Shown here one piece after another: positions 1 to 9,545 of a stretch of 32,287 nt of DNA (position 1 is the stretch's first letter; each line of letters starts with the position of its first letter). The DNA comes from an uncultured Dehalococcoidia bacterium (lineage in GTDB: Bacteria > Chloroflexota > Dehalococcoidia > Lucifugimonadales > Australimonadaceae). Below the pieces are notes generated by a model, which saw only the letters and a list, made by a program, of their open reading frames with translations, was not told the origin of the DNA and made no database searches. The translations under genes and the position numbers were made by a program. Location: positions 1 through 32,287 of the forward strand of contig CALGTL010000144.1 of the NCBI GenBank assembly GCA_937901475.1, given 5' to 3'.

Positions 1-372
1 GCTGTGCCCCAGCACGCCAATACTCGTGTACCCCTGATCAATCGCAAAACAAATCCAAGCGTCCCAATCGTGGATACAATCCGAAATGATTTCGTAGGCA
101 GCACCAATGCGCCTGCGACCACTAGGCCCAGTAGCCCAGCTAACCGGGTCGTGACCACGATTGTTTGCTCTAATGACCGCAATCCCATCGGCTGCGGCAA
201 GATTACTGAAGTCGTCGAACATATCGCTACCGTAGAAATTGCCAGCCACCCCGTGGTGGCAAATCAGCACGTCGATGGGCAGCTCGTTTTTCGCGCCCTT
301 GAACGGTTTCTGCCAACTGCCGTGCAGTGTTATACCGTCCGCAGTCGTGACCTTTACGATATCTACGGGCAT
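1..372 (-). CDS. alpha/beta hydrolase, truncated by the left window edge
   Basis: Reverse-complement reading from ATG at 372 is open to the edge: MPVDIVKVTTADGITLHGSWQKPFKG...VLICHHGVAGNFYGSDMFDDFSNLAAADGIAVIRANNRGHD...GVLGHS. HHGVAGN oxyanion-type motif, RANNRGHD strand, and GHS start of the nucleophile elbow. AGGAGGGG SD upstream. Absent from the ORF track because it has no stop in the window. Confidence 0.8.
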   Translation of the reverse strand, partial: MPVDIVKVTTADGITLHGSWQKPFKGAKNELPIDVLICHHGVAGNFYGSDMFDDFSNLAAADGIAVIRANNRGHDPVSWATGPSGRRRIGAAYEIISDCIHDWDAWICFAIDQGYTSIGVLGHS

Positions 373-483
373 AGGAACCCCCTCCTACCGTTTTAGTAGT
401 AGCCGTCTCCGTCTTTCACACGCAGAACTTGGCCAGTAACGTAATATTCGTCCCGCGCACCTATCCAAACCAAGGAGATTCAC

Positions 484-1596
484 ATGCTGTTCATCGACAA
501 TCCAACGGTAGAAAAGGTACTGAGTATGGATGACTGTATCGACGCACAGGATATCGCGTTCCGAGGGTTGCCAAGCGGCGCTTCAGTGCACCGCCCTCGT
601 ATCGATGTGTATGTCCCTACAGACCGAACTGACGGTTACTATCGCTGGGGGACAATGGAAGGGGCAAGCAAGGATCTTGGGGTGTTCGCCATACGTATGA
701 AGTCCGATATTCTTTATTGGCCCCAGGACGAACAAGGATTCTGGAAGGAAGAGAAGTACAACACCGAGCCTGGGCTCTACTGCGGGCTGGTGATGCTGTT
801 CAGTACACGAAATGGGGCGCCGTTGGCCATTATTAACGACGGGATCATCCAGCATATGCGCGTGGGGGGAGGCGCTGGTCTAGGAGCGAAATATCTGTCG
901 CGTCCCGATTCCCATACGGTCGGGATGATTGGGTCTGGTGGAATGGCACGGACCTATTTACAGGCATTTTGCTCTGTTCGAGACATCCGACATGTTAAGG
1001 TTTTCAGCCCAACCAAAAAAAATCGCGAAGCGTATGCCGCGGAGATGGCTGGCAAGCTAGAGATTGATGTTCAACCAGTTAGCACTCCAGAAGAGGCTGT
1101 CGAGGGCGCCGATATCGTATCTGCGGCCACGAACGCAATGCAGGCCGCACTGAAAGGCGCGTGGCTTCAGCCAGGTCAGCATGTTACCGACGTGCGAGGG
1201 GAGCTTGACGACGACGTGTTCACCAGGGCAGACGTGATTTTCAAGCAGGGCGTTTCACACTCACGCCCACGTAACGAAGATGTTGAGCACATGGGTGATG
1301 GTTACAACAATGGCGACTACATAGCGGGCAACGCAGAAGAGTTAGAGCGCCTACCAAAGCGACATCGATCGGGTGCACTCGGAGAGCCTTCGACTTCTTA
1401 TCCCTCTTTCACTGACCTGGCCAGCGGCAACTTCCCGCTGCGAACCTCAGATGAACAGATCACTTTGTACCTGAACACTGGCAATCAGGGGCTTCAATTC
1501 GCGGCTGTGGGCGCCGCCGTCTATAACCGTTGCCTGGAGCTCGGCCTTGGGCATCAACTTCCCACGGAGTGGTTCCTTCAAGATATTCGCGATTGA
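484..1596 (+). CDS. ornithine cyclodeaminase / mu-crystallin family protein
   Basis: 370 aa; Rossmann motif VGMIGSGGMARTYLQAFCSVRDIRHVKVFSPTKKNREAYAAEM, ADIVSAATNA, and DVRGELDDDVFTRADVIF, typical of the OCD/mu-crystallin family. Upstream 'caaggag' SD. Confidence 0.85.
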   Translation: MLFIDNPTVEKVLSMDDCIDAQDIAFRGLPSGASVHRPRIDVYVPTDRTDGYYRWGTMEGASKDLGVFAIRMKSDILYWPQDEQGFWKEEKYNTEPGLYCGLVMLFSTRNGAPLAIINDGIIQHMRVGGGAGLGAKYLSRPDSHTVGMIGSGGMARTYLQAFCSVRDIRHVKVFSPTKKNREAYAAEMAGKLEIDVQPVSTPEEAVEGADIVSAATNAMQAALKGAWLQPGQHVTDVRGELDDDVFTRADVIFKQGVSHSRPRNEDVEHMGDGYNNGDYIAGNAEELERLPKRHRSGALGEPSTSYPSFTDLASGNFPLRTSDEQITLYLNTGNQGLQFAAVGAAVYNRCLELGLGHQLPTEWFLQDIRD

Positions 1597-1700
1597 GCGG
1601 GTAAAATCTTTACTCAATGTGTCGGTTTGCTCTACTGTCATATCCTAGTGTTCGATGACAAGCATATGAATTTTTAGTGAAGTACGGACGAGGACGATAG

Positions 1701-2897
1701 ATGAAAGATGGAATGCAGTTTGTCGACTGTGATATGCACGTGATGGAGCCCGCCGATATATTTGACCGCTACCTTGATCCAAAATTTAAAGACCGCGTAC
1801 TTACTTCGGCACCCGCTGGAGGGAAGCCAGGCATGGGAAGGGTAGTGATTGACGGATTGTCTCGAAACGGGGACGAAGAGCCGCAGCAATACCGCAAGCC
1901 AAATCGGTCCGTCGCGTCCAGCGACAGACAGCCACTATCAGGGTCACGCTCAACCGACTACCTCAACTTTGCCATTGATCGCCGCTATAACGCTGAAGCC
2001 CAGGTTATGGGATTGGAAATGGAAGGGATCGACATCGCCGTTCTCTTTCCAACCATGGGATTGAGCCTAATCGCGAGGGACGGCTTGGACCCATTGCTCT
2101 CAGAGGGCCTCTGCCAGGCTTACAACAATTGGATCTACGACTTTTGCCAACACAGCCCTCATGAGCTGAAATTTGCCGCGATGCTTCCCTACCACGACGT
2201 GACCATTGCTTGTCGCGAACTGAAGCGCTGTGTAACTGAACTAGGAGCTGTGGGTTCTTTTATCAGGCCCAATCTCGTAAACGGGAGATATTGGCACTCC
2301 AATTACTGGAACCCTCTCTACAGCCTTCATGAAGAACTTGATGTGACATGGGGATTTCATGAAGGAACCGGAGCTTGGTACTCTCACATGAATACACTGT
2401 ACGGCGAGAATAGGTTTTATCGCCATGTCGCAAGCCACTGGATTGAGATGCAGCAGGCGCTAATCGCCATGGTGATTGGTGGTGTATTCGAGTTTCACCC
2501 CAAACTGAGGGTCGGTTTTCTTGAGGCGCAGAATTCCTGGGTACCGGGCCTGCTAAGTAGGATCGAATGGGATTACCCCCAATATCGAGACTCCCACGCG
2601 CCTTACCTATCAATGACTCCTAAGGAATACTTTCAGCGGAATTGCTGGGCTTCAGTTGAAGGTAGTGAGCCTGAAATTGAAGCTACGGCGTCGTTAATCG
2701 GCGCAAACCGCATGTGCATTTCATCCGACTATCCACACTTTGATTCACACTTCCCGAATGTTTCCAATAACTTGTTGAGCGGCGTTTCGCGCGAGACTGC
2801 GGCAGCAATCCTAAGGGGAGGAGCAGGCCTATGGGGGTTCACTGATGAGAATTTTAAAAATGCCAAAATCGCAGCCGATGCACGCCACGCTAATTAG
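1701..2897 (+). CDS. amidohydrolase family protein (COG2159-type TIM-barrel metal-dependent hydrolase)
   Basis: 398 aa; starts FVDCDMHVMEP, contains AYNNWIYDFC, GFLEAQNSWVPGLLSRIEWD and ISSDYPHFDSHFPN, typical of amidohydrolase-2 proteins. Confidence 0.85.
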   Translation: MKDGMQFVDCDMHVMEPADIFDRYLDPKFKDRVLTSAPAGGKPGMGRVVIDGLSRNGDEEPQQYRKPNRSVASSDRQPLSGSRSTDYLNFAIDRRYNAEAQVMGLEMEGIDIAVLFPTMGLSLIARDGLDPLLSEGLCQAYNNWIYDFCQHSPHELKFAAMLPYHDVTIACRELKRCVTELGAVGSFIRPNLVNGRYWHSNYWNPLYSLHEELDVTWGFHEGTGAWYSHMNTLYGENRFYRHVASHWIEMQQALIAMVIGGVFEFHPKLRVGFLEAQNSWVPGLLSRIEWDYPQYRDSHAPYLSMTPKEYFQRNCWASVEGSEPEIEATASLIGANRMCISSDYPHFDSHFPNVSNNLLSGVSRETAAAILRGGAGLWGFTDENFKNAKIAADARHAN

Positions 2898-2949
2898 CTA
2901 GTGTGCACAAATCAGCGCCATGCTTACATCCTCTTCGTACCAGGGTGAG

Positions 2950-4458
2950 TTAAGTTAAAAACTCAGCAAGCCGCTCGGCAATCATCATCACGGTGACATT
3001 GGTATTGGCGTGGGTAACAGTGGGCATTATCGATGCATCAGCTATAGAGAGATTATCGAGACCGTAGGCGCGTAGTCGTGAGTCAACAACGGCCATTGAA
3101 TTCGAAGCAGGACCCATCATGCATGTACCAACACCGTGATGGTACGTGTCATAACTGGAACGGGCGAATTCAGCCCAGTCTTCTGTGCGCGTGGGGGTTA
3201 TCAAAGGGCCGTAGAACTCTTTGAGAGTGCTGTCGTTCACGAACTCATAGATAAATTCCATCGCAGAAACCATCGCGGCAAGGTCATCAGGATCAGTTAG
3301 TAGAGCATCTTCAATGATGGGAAGCTCTCTTGGGTTCAGGCTAGCCAGACCCACTCGACCACGGCCGCGATTTTCAATTAAATTTGCCACTATGGGCATC
3401 ATCGGAGCTAACCCTTCGATGACCATGGGTGCGCGCATAAAGATATGGAAATCGGAATTGCTTGATGCCAGAGGGCTCTTATAATTCAACCGGAAACCGG
3501 CAACTACCCAGTCTGGGTTGAAGTCCTTAGAGCCTTCGAACGTCATCGAAATGTTGGCATGGTCTTGGTAATTTGCTCCTACACCAGGAGCATCAATCAA
3601 TGGCTTGATGCCTAAACGCTCAAGCTCATTAGCTGGCCCAAATCCAGACAACTGCAGTATCTGAGGGCTGTGGTAGACCCCTGCGGTCAATACAACATGG
3701 TCGGTAGAAGCCGAGAAAAGTTGTCCATCTACTTCATATGTGACTTCTTCAACGCGCTTCCCGATGATTTTCAATGAATGTACTAAGGCATTAGCGATAA
3801 TCGTGAGGTTTTCCCTCGGGCGTGCTTGGTCGAGGTAAGCAACAGAGCTAGATTGCCTCAGCCCGTCTTTTACATTAGAAACTCCTGGAGTCACCCCTTC
3901 TGGATTGGGAACATTGCCGTCAGGACTCAGAGGAAATCCGAGATTTACAGCGCGTTCAATAACAGCGGCAATCATTCCCGGTTGAGGATCATCAAAAGAA
4001 AACTTCCGCTTAACGTAAGTTGGCCCGTCTGTGCCATGGTGAGCCTCAGCTCCAAAGTCCTGATCGGACTCGATTCCCTTTAAGTACGGAAGGCAACCCT
4101 CATATGACCATCCAGGATTTCCGAGCGACTCCCATGTATCCAAGTCATGTTGAGTCGGGTGGACAAACCCCATCATGTTGACGGAAGATCCTCCTCCCAT
4201 AATACGACCCGCCAGAGGGTAATAAATGCTGCTATCAACCTTGCGTTTTGTGGGGTACATGATCACGTAATCAGACTCCAGAATCGCGCTATTCCCTCCG
4301 TTCCCATCAGCGATGACCTTTGGCAATGGTTGGGGGTCTGGGCCTGCTTCGAGTAGTAATACATGGCGATTGGGGTCCTCGGAAAGGCGTGATGCAACCA
4401 CGCAACCCGCGGACCCGCCACCGATCACGATAATGTCAAATGATTTACGATTTTCCAT
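2950..4458 (-). CDS. GMC-family FAD-dependent oxidoreductase (choline dehydrogenase-like)
   Basis: 502 aa; FDIIVIGGGSAGCVVASRLSEDPNRHVLLLEAG (FAD-binding), GRIMGGGSSVN, and C-terminal HHGVGTCMMGP...DASIMPTVTHANTNVTVMMIAERLAEFL. Confidence 0.93.
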   Translation of the reverse strand: MENRKSFDIIVIGGGSAGCVVASRLSEDPNRHVLLLEAGPDPQPLPKVIADGNGGNSAILESDYVIMYPTKRKVDSSIYYPLAGRIMGGGSSVNMMGFVHPTQHDLDTWESLGNPGWSYEGCLPYLKGIESDQDFGAEAHHGTDGPTYVKRKFSFDDPQPGMIAAVIERAVNLGFPLSPDGNVPNPEGVTPGVSNVKDGLRQSSSVAYLDQARPRENLTIIANALVHSLKIIGKRVEEVTYEVDGQLFSASTDHVVLTAGVYHSPQILQLSGFGPANELERLGIKPLIDAPGVGANYQDHANISMTFEGSKDFNPDWVVAGFRLNYKSPLASSNSDFHIFMRAPMVIEGLAPMMPIVANLIENRGRGRVGLASLNPRELPIIEDALLTDPDDLAAMVSAMEFIYEFVNDSTLKEFYGPLITPTRTEDWAEFARSSYDTYHHGVGTCMMGPASNSMAVVDSRLRAYGLDNLSIADASIMPTVTHANTNVTVMMIAERLAEFLT

Positions 4459-4496
4459 TACAAATATCTCCAGGAAAAAGGCCCTACAAATTTTGA

Positions 4497-4522
4497 GGCG
4501 CCAGGAAAAACCACCTGGCGCC
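4497..4522. other. inverted repeat GGCGCCAGG-N8-CCTGGCGCC in the dctP-GMC intergenic region
   Basis: Perfect 9-bp stem read directly from sequence; no T-tract follows. Lies between the dctP terminator and the GMC start. Confidence 0.55.
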
Positions 4523-4542
4523 GAGTCAATTAGGCATAAATA

Positions 4543-4586
4543 AAGAGAAGAGGCCTTGCAGTCTTTCCTGCAAGGCCTCTTCTCTT
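4543..4586 (-). terminator. probable intrinsic terminator downstream of the TRAP substrate-binding protein gene
   Basis: AAGAGAAGAGGCCTTGCAG-TCTTTC-CTGCAAGGCCTCTTCTCTT: 19-bp perfect stem, 6-nt loop, 12 nt after the 3' end of the 4599-5660 CDS. Confidence 0.8.
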
Positions 4587-4598
4587 ATTCGGATTCTC

Positions 4599-5660
4599 TT
4601 AGCTTGCCTTAGTTCTTAGGCAATCCATAGCCGCACCTACGCTTGCGCCGTAAGTCGAGTCAACATCAATGAAAGTCTTCTTGCCTTCTTCAAACCAAGT
4701 CGACTGCCAGAGAGCTGAACCTGCAGCGTCAAACTCAATTCCAACGGTACCTTCTGCGAGCATACCAGCATCTGTCTTAGCAGAATCGCGTCTGCTGTTG
4801 GCCAGATTCTCTTTGGACATACGCTCGAATTCAGTATTGATTAGCTCCTTCAAGTCATCAGGTATGGCATCCCATGTCTTTTTGTTGAAGAAGAAACCTG
4901 TGCCGCCACCTTCACCTAGTTCGTCGGTTACCCAGTAATTTACGACGTTGTACCAACTCCCTCGGTGTGCCCCACTTGAAGCATATGCAGCCCCATCAAT
5001 AATTCCCTTTTCAAGGGCGGTGTAGATTTCAGGGTAAGGAATACGAGTTGGAATTCCACCGAGCTTCTTGATGAAAGGCCCGTATAGGCCTGAATCTCGA
5101 ATCTTCAGACCGGTGAGATCTGGTGTGGTCATATCCTCGTTAAGGTAGATCTTGTAGCCGGCTCCAATATTTGGACCCGTCCAATATGCACCCTGCAAAC
5201 GACCTGCTAGGGCTTCTCGAACAGAAGAAATTAGCCCACAAGATTCACGGGCATCCCAATCGCCTTTGACGAAGTCACCGGAAGTGCCAATCGCGGTGAA
5301 TTCCTGGATGTATGAAGCATGGGTGTATAGAAGCTGGAACTGATTGGCCAGTAGCGGGCGCATCTGCTCAAAAGCAGGAGCAATCTCGCTGCCGCCGAAA
5401 TCAGTAAGGACGAGCCTGCCGTTTGATTTCTCATTGATAATATCAATGAAGGGCAAGTAGAAATTCTTAATCGATGGCGTCGCTGGGCTCCATGGACGCA
5501 CAACCTTTATGTTGATCGGGTTAGACGCGGAAGACCCTGGACCAGTTGGGGCCGCGGCTACCGCAGACTCCGGGGCAACAGTTGGATCGTCACCACCACA
5601 ACCAGCTACTGCAAGTAGCATCAACATTGCTACTACCATCATGACTATTTTCTTCACCAC
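4599..5660 (-). CDS. TRAP transporter substrate-binding lipoprotein (DctP family)
   Basis: 353 aa; lipoprotein signal MVKKIVMMVVAMLMLLAVAGCGGD; DctP-like LTGLKIRDSGLYGPFIKKLGGIPTRIPYPEIYTALEKGIIDGA, TGFFFNKKTWDAIPDDLKELI. Confidence 0.92.
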   Translation of the reverse strand: MVKKIVMMVVAMLMLLAVAGCGGDDPTVAPESAVAAAPTGPGSSASNPINIKVVRPWSPATPSIKNFYLPFIDIINEKSNGRLVLTDFGGSEIAPAFEQMRPLLANQFQLLYTHASYIQEFTAIGTSGDFVKGDWDARESCGLISSVREALAGRLQGAYWTGPNIGAGYKIYLNEDMTTPDLTGLKIRDSGLYGPFIKKLGGIPTRIPYPEIYTALEKGIIDGAAYASSGAHRGSWYNVVNYWVTDELGEGGGTGFFFNKKTWDAIPDDLKELINTEFERMSKENLANSRRDSAKTDAGMLAEGTVGIEFDAAGSALWQSTWFEEGKKTFIDVDSTYGASVGAAMDCLRTKAS

Positions 5661-5708
5661 TATCCTCCTTTGTTCTGGCTACGAGAAAGCCCTGCTAAAA
5701 TTGCGACG

Positions 5709-6785
5709 TCATTCAAATCCATAAAAACGATTGGCATTTGAATACATAATTGCCTCTTTATCTTCGTCAGATAACTCGGAGTTCTCGCAAATCTCTTCAA
5801 CTTCATGTTGACAGAGCTCGGCGTTTACCTCGTGAGGGAAGTCGGTTGAGAACATGAAAGGCTTATTCCCAAATACTTTTACGGCATATGGCAGATCGGG
5901 CTCATCACCTTCGACGCCTACGTAAATCCGTCCCTCGTCAATCTGGCGCTGAATGTAATCAGCTACTTGCTCCCCATCTTTCAAATCAAACAAAGTCTTT
6001 TGAGGATTCATCGCAGTAAATGCGCGATAAGAACTATCACAGCGTTCTCGAGCCATGAGCAGCCATCCAACGCCACCTTCTAGGAATCCGAATTTTACAT
6101 TTGGGAATTTATCGAAAACTCCATTGAACAACAAACTCACGAAGCCGATGGTGATCCCTGCGGGATGCCCTAAAGCATGGACTCCAGCAAAAACATTTAG
6201 GGTATCTAACCCCAAACCACTATGTGCTCCTCCATGAAGAGCTAATGCGCAACCTAGTCGATTAGCTTCTTCGTAAATGGGGAAGTAGTCCTTATCACCC
6301 AAATGAGTTTTTAAGCCTGTTGAAGGAAGCATTGCCCCGCACAGGCCCAGCTCCGTAACGATTCTTCGAAGCTCGATCACTGCAAGCTTTGGGTCTTGCA
6401 TTGGAATCAGCCCTACAGCATTCAGGCGCTCATCTTTAGATACATAAGTTTCGTATATCCAGTCGTTGTATGCGCGCGCAACGCCATCAGCCCAATCTAA
6501 ATCCATAATCCTGCCAAAGGCTAAGCCGCGCGTGGGGTATAAAACAGAACGCTCAATCTTTAATTGATCAAGAAACTGCCCCCAACCTACGGCACCACCG
6601 GGGTCTACGAAGGACCCGGGCGGACTGACATGCAAGTGGTGATGGATATGGTCGAGCTCGGGAAATGGAAGTTTGCGTGATTGAGTCCGCCCCCATGAGG
6701 ACGGCGCACGTTCCATAATCCCGGCCAGATCTTCAAAGATGTGGCCATCTGCATCGACGATGCGACTAGGGGTCCAGGCGCTCAT
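5709..6785 (-). CDS. amidohydrolase family protein
   Basis: 358 aa; RIVDADGHIFED, AYNDWIYETYV, ALHGGAHSGLGLD, KFGFLEGGVGWLL, FSTDFPHE. AGGAGGAAGT SD before ATG. Confidence 0.87.
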   Translation of the reverse strand: MSAWTPSRIVDADGHIFEDLAGIMERAPSSWGRTQSRKLPFPELDHIHHHLHVSPPGSFVDPGGAVGWGQFLDQLKIERSVLYPTRGLAFGRIMDLDWADGVARAYNDWIYETYVSKDERLNAVGLIPMQDPKLAVIELRRIVTELGLCGAMLPSTGLKTHLGDKDYFPIYEEANRLGCALALHGGAHSGLGLDTLNVFAGVHALGHPAGITIGFVSLLFNGVFDKFPNVKFGFLEGGVGWLLMARERCDSSYRAFTAMNPQKTLFDLKDGEQVADYIQRQIDEGRIYVGVEGDEPDLPYAVKVFGNKPFMFSTDFPHEVNAELCQHEVEEICENSELSDEDKEAIMYSNANRFYGFE

Positions 6786-7239
6786 ACTTCCTCCTGTTTT
6801 ACAGCTCTCTGGGTAACGAATTAGCTCGGGACATCACTAAAGCGACGCCTAAGCACATATGAAGACCTGTACTACCCACTTCTGCAACTTAAGGAGTAGG
6901 GACGCACGATACAAATCCCGTTTGAATGTGTCAAGTAGGGAACAGAAAAAGGCATATGGGGAGCATATATGGCGAAAGAAGTGGACTACTCTAATCTAAG
7001 CCTCTAGAAAGAGTAATGCCTATATGCTTCGCCCCAAGTGAGGTGTATAGTTTCGCCGAACATTTAACCCTGACTCCGCCTGCGAACTCGACAGTAGCTG
7101 GGGCAATCAAAAGGCAGAAATGTTCTTAACCAGAGGCTCTGGTTTGGAGTACTCATGATGAGGAATGATCCACCTGCTAAAGATCGGCCCGGATACAGGC
7201 CTTTTAATTAACGAGTGATTTGATTAACAAGGACAGATT

Positions 7240-7764
7240 GTGATTATGCACAGACTATCTAGCAGCGTGAAACTTCTAGAACAAATCTTTGATTTCATAG
7301 TTAACGGGGCTTTTATCATTGCGACCTGGTTGATTATGTTCTTGGCCCTGATTGTGGGCTATGAAGTTCTGATGAGATACGCATTTAATGCCCCCACATT
7401 TTGGGTACTACAAACAGCTGGCTATTGCTTAGCGTTCATTACATTTTTTAGCGCAACAAAAATCTTGCAAGAAGACGGACATACTCGAATGACAGTTGTA
7501 ATCGATATGTTCCCCGAACGTGTCGTGACTGTAGTGAATAGAATTACAGCCTTAGCATCTGGTGTAGTGTGCGGAATCTTGACTTGGAGAACCGGCTTAT
7601 CTACCTACGAAGGCTACCTCTGGGACTTGAACATTTGGGAAGGGTACAAAATCCCTCAGTATTGGGTATGGTGGGTTATGCCCTTTGGTTTTGGATTACT
7701 GACCATTCAATTCTTTCGTATGGTTGGGGGATACAAGCCTCGGCGATGGGATGACTACGATTAA
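7240..7764 (+). CDS. TRAP transporter small permease (DctQ family)
   Basis: 174 aa with four hydrophobic segments; YEVLMRYAFNAPTFWVLQTAGYCLAFITFFSATKILQEDGHTRMTVV is DctQ-like. GTG start with AAGGA upstream; adjacent to DctM. Confidence 0.88.
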   Translation: MIMHRLSSSVKLLEQIFDFIVNGAFIIATWLIMFLALIVGYEVLMRYAFNAPTFWVLQTAGYCLAFITFFSATKILQEDGHTRMTVVIDMFPERVVTVVNRITALASGVVCGILTWRTGLSTYEGYLWDLNIWEGYKIPQYWVWWVMPFGFGLLTIQFFRMVGGYKPRRWDDYD

Positions 7765-7875
7765 CGGAACCCTCAATTAAATTGAGGTGACTCCCAAGCA
7801 TGCGTCGATGTTTTAAATAAACCTAATACGGACAAGTGTGGACACAGTTACTGCTTGACCCAAGAGGAGTTAGTC

Positions 7876-9186
7876 ATGGAGTGGTGGTTAGTTCTTGGTT
7901 TTATTTTCTTATCATTAGTAAGTTTAATGGCTACAGGTATACCGGTAGCCATGACCTTCATGGTATTAAATATTATTGGACTGATTTGGATCGCGGGAGG
8001 ACTGCAAGGACTCGCTTCAATCCCCGGAAGTGTCTTCTCTGGAACCAGCACTTTTAATTTACTTGCTGTCCCTATGTTCTTTTTGCTCGGAGCGGTCCTC
8101 CTTCACTCAGGAATAATCCAGATGGTTATGGAGGTAACTAATGTCTGGGTAGGGAAAATTAGAGCTCGATTGCTTTTTGTTTCTCTCTTCTCAGGCACAG
8201 GGCTAGCAATGTTAAGCGGTGCAGGAGCAGCAGACACCGCATTATTAGCATCAACTCTCTACCCTGAAATGGAAAAACAGGGTTATCACCGAAACCTGAG
8301 CTTGGGAACAATTGTCTCTTCTGGCTTATTGGCAGCCATAATCCCACCAAGCGCCTTGGCAGTTCTTCTGGGGAGCTTGGCAGAAATTAATATTGGAGCC
8401 TTGTTACTGGCCGGCTTATTCCCGGGTTTAATGATGGCGACAATTTACGTGATATACGTCAGCATCAGAGTCGCTTTGAATCCTAGCCTTGCCCCAACGT
8501 ACCCATCCGAAACAGTGTCATTGAAGACTAAATTGCTGATGACATTAAAAATATCACCCCTTGGCATCATAGTATTCATGGTCATGGGTTTTATTTTGCT
8601 AGGAGTAACAACCCCAAGCGAAGCGGCCGTAACTGGCGCTCTTGGAGCCATAGTGGTAACTGCCCTGTACGGTCGGTTAACAATTCAAACGATGAGACTG
8701 GCACTGACTTCAGTTGTTCGTGTATTTGGAATGTTTTTCTTGATAATTGCAGGGGCAATATCATTTGGGCAAGTTATAGCGCAAACAGGGGCTGCAAATG
8801 ACTTGCTTGCGTGGGTCATTAGCTTGCCTCTTAGCCCGATTATGGTTTTGATAGTGATGCAATTAACAATTGTTATATTGGGCCTATTTATGAGCCAATT
8901 ACCAATCATGTTAATAGCGATTCCAATATTCACACCAATTATTGAGACAATGGGTTGGGACCCAATCTGGTTCTGGATTATGTTCTTGATGAATATGGCG
9001 GTGGGCGCAGAGTCTCCACCATTCGGCTTGGCTTTGTTCGTAGTGAAAGGAGCCCTGCCGAAGCATATATCTATGGCCGACATCTATAAGGCACAAATAC
9101 CATATGTAATTATGGATGTGGGCGCTATTGGAATCATCATGGCATTCCCGCAAATAGCTCTCTGGTTGCCAAATAAAATGTATTAG
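7876..9186 (+). CDS. TRAP transporter large permease (DctM family)
   Basis: Very hydrophobic; VPMFFLLGAVLLHSG, GTGLAMLSGAGAADTALLASTLYPEMEKQGYHRNLSLGTIVSSGLLAAIIPPSALAVLLGSLAEINIGALLLAGLFPG. ORF opens at 7855, but GAGGAG SD supports ATG at 7876. Confidence 0.92.
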   Translation: MEWWLVLGFIFLSLVSLMATGIPVAMTFMVLNIIGLIWIAGGLQGLASIPGSVFSGTSTFNLLAVPMFFLLGAVLLHSGIIQMVMEVTNVWVGKIRARLLFVSLFSGTGLAMLSGAGAADTALLASTLYPEMEKQGYHRNLSLGTIVSSGLLAAIIPPSALAVLLGSLAEINIGALLLAGLFPGLMMATIYVIYVSIRVALNPSLAPTYPSETVSLKTKLLMTLKISPLGIIVFMVMGFILLGVTTPSEAAVTGALGAIVVTALYGRLTIQTMRLALTSVVRVFGMFFLIIAGAISFGQVIAQTGAANDLLAWVISLPLSPIMVLIVMQLTIVILGLFMSQLPIMLIAIPIFTPIIETMGWDPIWFWIMFLMNMAVGAESPPFGLALFVVKGALPKHISMADIYKAQIPYVIMDVGAIGIIMAFPQIALWLPNKMY

Positions 9187-9200
9187 ATGGGGGAGCGTAC

Positions 9201-9431
9201 TTGCTCTTGCGTGTGATTGCAGCACTAACGAGCCTTTGGATTGGACTATGCCTGATCGCGTTGATTGGTTACTCGGCAATGACTTTTGTCATATGTTGTG
9301 CTGATGGATCAAGTCGCTGGTCCCAGGGTTCATTCGATTTGACCCCTCCAGCGATAGTGGCTCTTCCCGTTGCTAGTTTGGGTATTGCCCTGGGCTTTGC
9401 CCTGCGGCATCGGTTCCTCAGGCAGCGATGA
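9201..9431 (+). CDS. small hydrophobic protein, two predicted TM segments
   Basis: 76 aa; TTG start at 9201 preceded by GGGGGAG SD; two hydrophobic stretches; begins 15 nt after the dctM-like stop on the same strand. Confidence 0.5.
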   Translation: MLLRVIAALTSLWIGLCLIALIGYSAMTFVICCADGSSRWSQGSFDLTPPAIVALPVASLGIALGFALRHRFLRQR

Positions 9432-9545
9432 CGCGGGGCTCAATACGCCTTGCGCAGAAATGGACGACAAGTTTTATGACGGTAATTGCTCCTTCTTTGA
9501 TAAACCGAATAGGCTCATCGGAGAATATGGCTTGACGGGATAATA

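Noticed and set aside
7771-7787. CCTCAAT-TAA-ATTGAGG hairpin between DctQ and DctM genes
   Set aside because: Short AT-rich 7-bp stem; could affect expression ratio but not supportable from sequence alone.
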